A stretch of DNA of 17,751 nt from Cellvibrionaceae bacterium (GTDB taxonomy: Bacteria; Pseudomonadota; Gammaproteobacteria; Pseudomonadales; Cellvibrionaceae), in NCBI GenBank assembly GCA_027012915.1, contig JALUYN010000152.1, positions 1 to 17,751 of the forward strand, written 5' to 3'. The notes under the pieces were generated by a model, which saw only the letters and a list, made by a program, of their open reading frames with translations, had not been told where the DNA came from and did no database searches. The position numbers and the translations under genes were made by a program. Positions 7,390 to 15,076 of the stretch are shown piece after piece; position 1 is the first letter of the stretch; each line of letters starts with the position of its first letter.

Positions 7390-9048
7390 GTGGCGTACAT
7401 AGTCCCATCCGACCTGTCTCGCCTGTCCCTCTCCGGCGCGCAGAATGCCGAGCTCAAGGCTTTGCAGATGCTTAAAGCCGAGCTGCCCAATGATTTTACG
7501 ATTTTCCATGGGGTTCACTGGTCAAGGGAATATGAGGCATGGACGCATTTTGGAGAAATAGATTTCGTCGTGCTGAATCGGTCTGGAGATGTCCTTTTTA
7601 TAGAGCAGAAGAATGGAGGCCTGGAAGAAACAGACGAGGGACTCGTCAAGCGATATGGAACTGACGAGAAGAATGTCGCCCAACAGGTTCACCGTTCCAT
7701 TGACAAGGTGCGGGAAAAATTCAACTGGCTGAACGGCAAGAGTCGAAGTCTCGTTGTTGATTACCTCATTTACTGTCCTGACTATCAGGTCAAACAGGTC
7801 AATGCAGCCGGGCTGAATGCTGAGCGTATCGTAGATGCGGCTGCAAAAGATGGGTTGTCGAAACGAATCCAGACATTACTGGGGCCCGGCACGGAAACGC
7901 GCGACGGTTGGTATGAAAAGGTTGAAGATTTCTTTTACCAAACGTTTGACCTGGTCCCCGATATACATACCCATATTGGTTCTCAGGAAAAGCAGTTCGT
8001 GCGCCAAAGCGGGGCGTTGGCAGATATTCTGACCAATCTCGAGATGGAGCCGTTCCGGCTCAAGATCTCAGGTGCGGCCGGAAGTGGAAAGAGCCTGTTT
8101 GCCAGAAGGTTCCTGGATCGTGAGGTATCTGAAAACCGAATGGTCTTGCTGATTTGTTATAACCGGCCTTTGGCTGATCGCATCAGGGAAAGCGTTGGCG
8201 ATGCTGGAAAGGTCAGCACATTTTATGGTTTCTGTGATGAGTTCTTGCAATCTCTCGGACAGAGACTGGACTTCTCGTCGATGACGACGGATCCGGGTTT
8301 CTGGCAGCGTGTACAGGAACAGGTACTGGTCCAGGAAATTGGAGAAGAAAGTAAATACGACACGCTGATCGTTGATGAAGGTCAGGATTTTGAGCAGGAA
8401 TGGTTTGAGATTATCCAGCTCTTCCTTCGTGAAGGCGCGAACATTCTCTGGCTGGAGGATGGTGACCAGAATCTGCAGGATAAGCCACCGGTATTGCTGG
8501 ATGGGTTTGTTCGCTATAGCAGCAAAATCAACTACCGCTCTCCGGAGTCTATCGCAAGATTTATCAAGGATACGCTGCCCATTCCGTTTGAGCAGGGTAA
8601 TGACTTGCCGGGTCTGGGTGTCGCTGTTCACGGCTATGTAGATGCTGATGAGCAGCCAAAAATTGTAGGAAAGATCGTTCAGCAGTTGATGCGGCATGGT
8701 TTTACGCGTGATGACATTGTAGTGATCACGTGTCGGGGCGCGCAGAGTTCCGTATTCAGTCAATGTGATCAGGTCGGTGGTGTGGGTTTGCGACATTTCA
8801 CCGGTGAGTACGATGAAGACGGGCGTCAGGTGATGACAGAGGGTCACCTGATGTTCGACAGCGTTTATCGATTCAAGGGGCAAGAGGCGCCTGCTGTGAT
8901 TCTGGTGGATATAGATCCGAATACAGAATACCTGACGCGCGCTGAAAGAATACTGTTTTGCGGAATGACTAGAGCGACAGTCCGCCTTGAACTGGTAGTG
9001 AACAGTGAAAACGAATACAACAGCCGGTTTCTCAGCGAACACAACTAG
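7390..9048 (+). CDS. NERD nuclease fused to a compact UvrD-like SF1 helicase
   Basis: The 552-residue product starts at GTG 7390, six bases after AGGAGA (7379-7384). The overlapping ATG at 7388 runs into a stop after four codons. Residues about 15-190 form a NERD (nuclease-related) domain with a PD-(D/E)XK-type core: E56-I-D58, then E72-Q-K74 (VLFIEQKNGG). The rest is a small superfamily 1 helicase or ATPase: Walker A GAAGSGKS (228-235), Walker B VDEGQD (328-333), LEDGDQNLQ (355-363), a motif IV-like NYRSPESI (381-388), YRFKGQEAPAVILVD near residue 500 and CGMTRA near residue 525. At about 350 residues the motor is roughly half the size of UvrD, so the 1B and 2B subdomains are probably reduced. 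It lies 40 bases after the SNF2-like gene and 25 before the AddB-like gene. A DNA unwinding and cutting role is well supported; its substrate is not. Confidence 0.9.
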   Translation: MAYIVPSDLSRLSLSGAQNAELKALQMLKAELPNDFTIFHGVHWSREYEAWTHFGEIDFVVLNRSGDVLFIEQKNGGLEETDEGLVKRYGTDEKNVAQQVHRSIDKVREKFNWLNGKSRSLVVDYLIYCPDYQVKQVNAAGLNAERIVDAAAKDGLSKRIQTLLGPGTETRDGWYEKVEDFFYQTFDLVPDIHTHIGSQEKQFVRQSGALADILTNLEMEPFRLKISGAAGSGKSLFARRFLDREVSENRMVLLICYNRPLADRIRESVGDAGKVSTFYGFCDEFLQSLGQRLDFSSMTTDPGFWQRVQEQVLVQEIGEESKYDTLIVDEGQDFEQEWFEIIQLFLREGANILWLEDGDQNLQDKPPVLLDGFVRYSSKINYRSPESIARFIKDTLPIPFEQGNDLPGLGVAVHGYVDADEQPKIVGKIVQQLMRHGFTRDDIVVITCRGAQSSVFSQCDQVGGVGLRHFTGEYDEDGRQVMTEGHLMFDSVYRFKGQEAPAVILVDIDPNTEYLTRAERILFCGMTRATVRLELVVNSENEYNSRFLSEHN

Positions 9049-9073
9049 CAACCTGGCAGGTAAAGAGAGAATA

Positions 9074-11824
9074 GTGTCTAGACAAAACCTTCAATACCTA
9101 TTGGTACCCGATGCTGGCGCAGCTCGCCGCCTGCGACGCATCTTGGCGGAGCAAAGCGCGCGCTCCGGTATGGTCGTAGGCACATGGTCGGAGTTGATGG
9201 AATGGGCGTGTCGTGCATACCTGGTACCGGAAACGACCGATGACAACGACAGTGGCTTCAGGAATGCACTGGAAGAGCTCGAAGATGCATTCTGGACTGA
9301 GAGCCTATCGGTTGCGCCTGTAGAAACCAGCGAAGCGGTCATATCGGCGTTGGTAAAGATCGTATCTGCCAGCGATCCCACGAGCGATATCGAACAAACC
9401 GGCCTGGAGGGTATTCCTGAAAGACCACGGCGGCACCTCGACGATCTGTTCCGACTGGCCAAGTTGCTCGAAGGGCGATGGCCACAGGAACTGTCAAAGA
9501 TGCAATCGGTGCTGTCGGCTGATGTTAACGATGCCCTCCATACCATCCGTGTGTACCGCAGTGAGGGGAACCCCCGATTAACCCGGTGGCAAACCGAACT
9601 GCTCGAAAAATTGAATCAGGACGCGGATCACTCCGAAGAACGTCACGACGAAGCGTTGCCCCAGATTCTGAACGAAGTGCTGGGTAGTGATTTCGCCGGG
9701 GAGCCAGAAAGTAGCCTGCGTGCACTGCAAGAGCGGCTGTTCGAAGCAGTCACGGACAAAGGTGAGGTAGACACATCGGTACAGTGGGTCGGCACTCGGG
9801 ATTTCCTGCAAGAAGCAGAAGTCGCGGCCGGTATGGTGCAGGCCATGCTGAGCGAGACTCCCGACCTTGAACCCGCGGACATCGGCCTGCTGATCCCCGA
9901 TAGTTTCGAGTACGCCACGGCGTTGGAGGATGCGTGTGTTCTGGGTGGTATTGCGCTTTCGGGGTTGCCCGCGGAGCGCTGGCGCCGTGATCTTGGCCGC
10001 GAAGTTGTCTTCCATTTTCTGTATTGCCGGCAAAAGCCTGCGCCCGCCATGGCGCTGGCGATCTGCCTGTCATCGCCATTGATGCCCTGGTCTCGTGAGG
10101 AAGGGGCAGTGCTGGCTCAAACGGTGATGGATGGTGATTACCGGTTGCGCCCATTGTCCTCCACCAGCCGGGACGGGCGAATCATGTTGGATCTATTGCG
10201 GGACGGTGACAGCGAGCCTGCCTCGTTAGCCAAGGCGCTGTCGGATTTCGTGTCGTTGCTTCGAGGCGGTGAGGATTTTGTCGGGCACATCCAACAGGCA
10301 AAGGCAGCGGTTGAACAGCTGAATGGCGCACTGGAAGGCGCGGCCTCCGTTGACTGGGCGGGATTGCGTAGAACCGTGAGCCCGAGGTTCATTACCTCGG
10401 GTGAGTCACCCGACTTCAATCTCGAAGGCGTGACGGTGTGGCGAGAATCCCAGGAGGGCTGGCGGTCCGTAAAACGCTTGATCGTACTGGGTTTCGCGCA
10501 GGGGCATTATCCATCAGCCCTGGCGAGTGATCCGGTTTTCTCGGCCGACGATCTTGGGTCCATTCGCGAGCAGACTGGCCTTGCCGTCAGCTCGCCATCG
10601 GAAGTGCTGGAAGATCGGCGTCTGCGCTTCAAACGGCAGTTGGGTGCCGTCGCCGAATCGGTGACCTTTCTCGTGCCACGCCGTGACCCGAGAGGGGAAA
10701 GACAATCACCCTCGGAGAGCCTGGTGTTCATGCACCAGTTGTTTACCGGACCGGACTCAGCTGTCGAAAGGGTCGTCGAGCTGGATTCTGCCGATGATCG
10801 TGCACAGGTTAGACACCTCGCCCTGGCTGCCCCTGCGTCTCCACAATCACCGCGCACGCTTCACGCGGAAGACCTGAATTTTGATCGCGACTTACTGGCC
10901 CTGAGAACCGACAAGGAAGGTCAGTTAAAGCCTGAATCGCCGAGCAGCCTTGATATGCTAATGGTCTCAAGATTGGCCTGGTTGCTAAAACGGCTAAAGG
11001 CAGAGCCTCTGCTATGGGCGCCGGAGTCAGCGGACGTGGCCTTGTTGGGGACGCTTGCGCACAAGGTGTTCGAGGACCTGTTTCGCCCCGGGGAAGCGCT
11101 GCCCGATTCAAGCGAGATTCCGGCCCGTGTGGAAACCCTGCTGGACGATGCCATCCGACGGCTGGCCCCTTTTCTCCGGTCTTCCCAATGGCAGGTAGAA
11201 CGGCGGCACTTCACAGTCGAGACCATCAAAGCCGCACAGGCCTGGCGCGATGTACTGGCCCGATTGAGCGCCGAGGTCCTCGCCAGTGAAGCCTGGCTGC
11301 AGGGAACCTGGTCGGGGATCCCGATTCATGGTCAGACTGATCTGCTTTTGGGCTTGCCCGGGGACCGGTTGTTGGTCGTGGACTACAAACGCTCAAAGTC
11401 AACGAGTCGCCGGCCGCGCATGGAGAAAGGCTACGACTGTCAGGCGAACCTCTACCGGGCAATGCTGGAAAGTGGTGGCCCCAAGGATGACACAGACGAA
11501 ACGCTGCTGGGCAGGATTCGTAGTGCGGCCCGGACAGGGATCGTTTACTACATGCTGAACGATCAGGTTTCCCTGTCCGATTCGGTACTGTTGGAATCCG
11601 GTGCCGTCCCGGGTTGGCAGACGCTGGAGAACGATGTGGCAAGTCGGGCAATGGCGCTGATTCAGCAGCGGCTTGGCGAAGTCAGTGCTGGCGAGGCACG
11701 TCTTAATCGGGAGGGTGACGCCGAGTTTTTTGATAAGCAGGCCGGGATAAAACCTTACGCCTTGGAAAACAGCCCGCTGATCGATTTGTTCACTGTGGCG
11801 GGCGAGGCGGAGGAAGCGCAATGA
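9074..11824 (+). CDS. AddB-like PD-(D/E)XK nuclease with degenerate helicase region
   Basis: This protein is 916 residues from GTG 9074. An in-frame GTG at 9005 would overlap the previous gene by 44 bases and add a tail that does not look like the family. The N-terminus (YLLVPDAGAARRLRRIL) sits where a P-loop would be, but has no GK[TS]. The middle contains LIVLGFAQGHYPSA (about 469-482), typical of the inactive helicase halves of AddB and RecC. The C-terminus is a RecB-type nuclease: H663 (LAHK), D756 (GQTD), D770-Y-K772 (VVDYK) and Q790/Y794 (QANLY). The last cysteine is C789, so the C-terminal cysteines that bind the iron-sulphur cluster in classical AddB are absent. Its stop overlaps the start of the AddA-like gene (ATGA), so the two are probably partners in an end-resecting helicase-nuclease. 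Confidence 0.88.
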   Translation: MSRQNLQYLLVPDAGAARRLRRILAEQSARSGMVVGTWSELMEWACRAYLVPETTDDNDSGFRNALEELEDAFWTESLSVAPVETSEAVISALVKIVSASDPTSDIEQTGLEGIPERPRRHLDDLFRLAKLLEGRWPQELSKMQSVLSADVNDALHTIRVYRSEGNPRLTRWQTELLEKLNQDADHSEERHDEALPQILNEVLGSDFAGEPESSLRALQERLFEAVTDKGEVDTSVQWVGTRDFLQEAEVAAGMVQAMLSETPDLEPADIGLLIPDSFEYATALEDACVLGGIALSGLPAERWRRDLGREVVFHFLYCRQKPAPAMALAICLSSPLMPWSREEGAVLAQTVMDGDYRLRPLSSTSRDGRIMLDLLRDGDSEPASLAKALSDFVSLLRGGEDFVGHIQQAKAAVEQLNGALEGAASVDWAGLRRTVSPRFITSGESPDFNLEGVTVWRESQEGWRSVKRLIVLGFAQGHYPSALASDPVFSADDLGSIREQTGLAVSSPSEVLEDRRLRFKRQLGAVAESVTFLVPRRDPRGERQSPSESLVFMHQLFTGPDSAVERVVELDSADDRAQVRHLALAAPASPQSPRTLHAEDLNFDRDLLALRTDKEGQLKPESPSSLDMLMVSRLAWLLKRLKAEPLLWAPESADVALLGTLAHKVFEDLFRPGEALPDSSEIPARVETLLDDAIRRLAPFLRSSQWQVERRHFTVETIKAAQAWRDVLARLSAEVLASEAWLQGTWSGIPIHGQTDLLLGLPGDRLLVVDYKRSKSTSRRPRMEKGYDCQANLYRAMLESGGPKDDTDETLLGRIRSAARTGIVYYMLNDQVSLSDSVLLESGAVPGWQTLENDVASRAMALIQQRLGEVSAGEARLNREGDAEFFDKQAGIKPYALENSPLIDLFTVAGEAEEAQ

Positions 11825-14800
11825 CTATGCCGACTTTGACTGTCATTCCTGCCGGTGCAGGCTCGGGAAAAACCTACACGATCCAGCAGCAATTGGGAGA
11901 CTGGGTACGCGACGGCCTGATTGCGCCGGAACGGATCGTCGCGGTGACCTTTACCGAGGCAGCTGCAGCTGAGCTACGGGAACGTCTTAGTGCCAAATTG
12001 CTTGCCATGGGACGAGCGGAAGATGCGCTGCGCCTCGACCAGGCCTATATCTCCACCATTCACGGTTTTGGACTGCGGGTGTTGACGGAATTCGCCTTTG
12101 AAGCTGGTTCATCGCCTAAGCCTCGACTGCTGAACGAAGATGAGAAAAATGCCCTGATCCGCCAGGCATTGTCGCGTACGGACAAGGCGGACGAGATCAT
12201 GTCCAATCTCGCGGCCTATGGTTACACCTATGACTTCGTTACCAAGAAAAGCGCCGAGGATAGTTTCCGCGACGACCTGCTGCATATCGTCGAGCTGTTA
12301 CGGTCGTTGGGTTGGCAGGCCTACACCGATGTCTACGCCACCCAGGCCGCAGCATGGATCTCGGAACGTTACGGGCCGACCGCGGATGGCGATGCGCTGA
12401 GCCTTGCCCTGCGGCAAAGCGTAGAAGCCTTGCTCGAGGCGTACCCGGAAAGCCTCGATCGGGAGTTTGGAACCAGTGCCGCCGCAACCAAGGCGTTTTT
12501 CAACGACTTTCAAAACCTGAATCGGGCACTCGATGGGGACACCCTGGACAGGGACTGGAAACTTTGGAAAGGCCTGCGTGAGCTGCGCCAGTCAAAGCGG
12601 GGGACGGAACTGCCGGAAATGTATGACACGTTGTCGTCCGCGGTCATAGCGGCGGCAAACGAGTTACCACGCCACCCTGGCCCGCTGGCGCACGCGAATG
12701 CACACGTGCAGGCACTCTTGTCGGCGGGTCAGGAAGTGCTGGTCCACTACGCCGAGGCCAAGCATGAGGCGGGTTTGGTGGACTACAGCGACATGATTGC
12801 CATGGCGGGTCAGCTGCTCCACTCGCGTCCCGATGTACTTCAGACGCTGGTACAGCGTGTGGACTGCTTGGTGGTCGACGAGTTTCAAGATACCAATCCG
12901 CTGCAGTTCGCCTTGTTGTGGCAATTGAAAGAGGCTGGTGTCCCGACAATTGTGGTCGGCGATTTGAAGCAGGCCATCATGGGATTCCAGGGAGCCGATC
13001 CGCGCTTGTTCGAGGCACTGATTGATCAACATCCGCAAGCCTTGCAGCCGTTAACCCGGAACTGGCGCTCACAACCCCGGCTGATGGATTTCGTCAATGC
13101 GCTTGGGCCTGGCCTGTTCCGCGAAGACTACGTCGCTTTGGAACCGCAGAGTGAGGATAGCCTCCTCGCGCCGCTCGACGTGACGTCGTTCCCGAAGAAG
13201 GCCAAGAAGGGGCAGCACGCTATACGCGCTGTTGCCGTGGGCGAGCATTTGAAGGCGTTGCTCGATGATAGCGATCAACAGATTGTGGATCGGCGAACGA
13301 AGAAGCTCCGGCGGCTTCGTGGGGGCGATATCGCTGTACTTTGTCCGACCAACCCCATGTTGGCCACGTACGCCGAAGTGCTTCGTGCGCAAGGACTGCG
13401 CGTTCGGCTGCAGGCGGATGGCTGGTTCTCCTCGCGGCCCGTGCAGATTGCCTGGCACGCATTGGCTTACTTGGCCAATCCCGCGGATCGCCACGCGGCG
13501 TTGTACTTGGCGGTGACCGAGCTGGGCTCCCTTAGCCTCCAGGACGCGTTGTCCCAGCTGATGGATCAAGGCCGTATTGACGAGCCGTTGCTTGCGAGGC
13601 TTGACGAACTGGCAGAGGGGGTAACTGAGCGAACCGTTTATGCATTGGTCGCGGACATGATCCGCGCCTTGGGCCTATTCGATGTGGTGGCACTCTGGTC
13701 GGATGGGGAGCAGGCTCGAGCGAACCTGCTGCGTCTGCTGGCGGAGGCAGGCGAGTTCATGGATGCCAACCGCGAAGCACTGGCTAACGGTGGTTTTCAC
13801 GGTTCCGGAATTCAAACCTTCCTGGCTTGGATGGCTACCAGGGTAGAGGAAAAGGATGGCGACAAGCAGCCGGACCCACGGGTACTAGATGAAAACGCGA
13901 TCGTGCTCTCGACCTGGCATGGTTCCAAGGGGCGGGAGTGGCCGGTGATCGCGGTTTGTGGACTCGATCGGGAGATCAAGGCGCGGTTACCCAACGTCGA
14001 ACTGGGTTACAGCACCTTCGACGAATTGTCGCGATTGCTCGAACATGCCCGGATCGAATACGCCCCGGCATTCGCTGCTTCGGAGACCAATGATCGGTTC
14101 TTGGCCGAGCTCCAGAACGCCGAGGAAATCGGAGCACGACGGCTACTGTACGTTGCGCTGACACGGGCCAGAGACAAGATGGTCCTGGAGTGGCCGGGCT
14201 ATCTTGCGCAGGCAAAAACGCCAAAGACTACCTATTGGTCGATATTAGCGGAAGATTGCGACCTCACGTTAGACGAGGAAGAGATCCAGGCCGGCGAGCA
14301 GGAATTTCCGTGTACCGTGATCGAGGGACCGGCTGAGTTTCCGGATGACCTCGACATCGGCGCTATTCCGGAGGATTCGGAATTGCCGGTCACGGGCCGG
14401 CGGGCGATCCAAGCTGGCGCGCTCCCTGAAACGCTTACCCCGGACAGCCGAGCGCCTTCAACAACGGAAGTGGTTGCCGGTGCGCAGGCTAGGGCAGGTT
14501 TGATCTTTGAGCAGTACGGTGCGGGATTAGAGGTTGATGTCGGTTTGACAGGGATGGGTTTCGGAACCTTTATTCACCGATGCTTCGAGGTATTGGGAGC
14601 GAAGCCCGACCTCAAGGAGAGAATTCCCCAGATTACCGGTGTGGAAATCGAGCCGGATGAATTGGAAAAGATCACTGCCGCCGTTGGGCAATTCGAGTCC
14701 TGGTTGGCAGATCACCTTGACGGTACCTCGGTGCTTCGGGAGCAGCCAATCCTGGCGCTGGACGAGCAAGGGACCGTCGTATCCGGAACGGCCGACCTGA

Positions 14801-14994
14801 TTGTGGAAACTACGGAAGGCATCTGGGTGATCGACCATAAGTCCGATCAGGTCGATGATCCGGAGACGGCGTTTATCAATTACAGACCACAGCTTGAGTC
14901 TTATGCCAACGCCCTCACAAACGCTGGGAAGCAGGTGTTGGGCACGGGGATTAACTGGATACGGAGTGGTGAGGTGGTGCTCTCACGTGCGTAG
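11821..14994 (+). CDS. AddA-like UvrD helicase with C-terminal RecB nuclease
   Basis: The product (1057 residues, near the usual AddA length) has a complete superfamily 1A helicase: Walker A AGAGSGKT (11-18), TFTEAAAAELRERL (43-56), STIHGF (78-83), Walker B VVDEFQD (351-357), GDLKQAIMGFQGADP, NWRSQPRL, motif V WHGSKGREW (699-707) and motif VI VALTRAR (778-784). A RecB-type nuclease closes the protein: H919 (FIHR), D992 (GTADL), D1005-H-K1007 (VIDHK) and Q1024/Y1028 (QLESY). All catalytic positions are present; DHK replaces the more common DYK. The family binds duplex ends, unwinds 3'-5' and degrades the strands. The ATG overlaps the AddB-like stop by four bases. By eye this gene and its partner are richer in G+C than their neighbours. 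It could be a displaced housekeeping AddA, but its position inside a defence cluster argues for a dedicated role. Confidence 0.92.
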   Translation: MTMPTLTVIPAGAGSGKTYTIQQQLGDWVRDGLIAPERIVAVTFTEAAAAELRERLSAKLLAMGRAEDALRLDQAYISTIHGFGLRVLTEFAFEAGSSPKPRLLNEDEKNALIRQALSRTDKADEIMSNLAAYGYTYDFVTKKSAEDSFRDDLLHIVELLRSLGWQAYTDVYATQAAAWISERYGPTADGDALSLALRQSVEALLEAYPESLDREFGTSAAATKAFFNDFQNLNRALDGDTLDRDWKLWKGLRELRQSKRGTELPEMYDTLSSAVIAAANELPRHPGPLAHANAHVQALLSAGQEVLVHYAEAKHEAGLVDYSDMIAMAGQLLHSRPDVLQTLVQRVDCLVVDEFQDTNPLQFALLWQLKEAGVPTIVVGDLKQAIMGFQGADPRLFEALIDQHPQALQPLTRNWRSQPRLMDFVNALGPGLFREDYVALEPQSEDSLLAPLDVTSFPKKAKKGQHAIRAVAVGEHLKALLDDSDQQIVDRRTKKLRRLRGGDIAVLCPTNPMLATYAEVLRAQGLRVRLQADGWFSSRPVQIAWHALAYLANPADRHAALYLAVTELGSLSLQDALSQLMDQGRIDEPLLARLDELAEGVTERTVYALVADMIRALGLFDVVALWSDGEQARANLLRLLAEAGEFMDANREALANGGFHGSGIQTFLAWMATRVEEKDGDKQPDPRVLDENAIVLSTWHGSKGREWPVIAVCGLDREIKARLPNVELGYSTFDELSRLLEHARIEYAPAFAASETNDRFLAELQNAEEIGARRLLYVALTRARDKMVLEWPGYLAQAKTPKTTYWSILAEDCDLTLDEEEIQAGEQEFPCTVIEGPAEFPDDLDIGAIPEDSELPVTGRRAIQAGALPETLTPDSRAPSTTEVVAGAQARAGLIFEQYGAGLEVDVGLTGMGFGTFIHRCFEVLGAKPDLKERIPQITGVEIEPDELEKITAAVGQFESWLADHLDGTSVLREQPILALDEQGTVVSGTADLIVETTEGIWVIDHKSDQVDDPETAFINYRPQLESYANALTNAGKQVLGTGINWIRSGEVVLSRA

Positions 14995-15040
14995 GTTGTA
15001 TAAAAACCGTTGGTATATAAACTCACAGTTGGTTCATAAA
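14995..15040 (+). repeat. Three imperfect direct repeats in the AT-rich gap
   Basis: The consensus GTTGG-tATAAA occurs three times in the only AT-rich intergenic gap: GTTGTATAAA at 14995-15004, GTTGGTATATAAA at 15009-15021 and GTTGGTTCATAAA at 15028-15040. The last two agree at 11 of 13 positions, with starts 19 bases apart. The arrangement suggests an operator or promoter region serving the SNF2-like gene that starts at 15077. No textbook -35/-10 pair with 16-18 base spacing can be drawn; the nearest is TTGGTA 15010-15015 with CATAAA 15035-15040, spacer 19. A regulatory function is inferred. Confidence 0.4.
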
Positions 15041-15076
15041 TAAGTGATTCAAAATAGGTAAACGAGGGCCGCAAAT

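Noticed and set aside
8068..9051. 327-codon open frame on the minus strand
   Set aside because: It lies fully antisense to the NERD-helicase gene, whose motifs are clear. Its translation shows no domain pattern and it has no gene-like context.
9005..9073. In-frame GTG at 9005 as start of the AddB-like gene
   Set aside because: It adds 23 residues that look like frame-shifted reading of the previous gene's end. The protein's natural start is the GTG at 9074.
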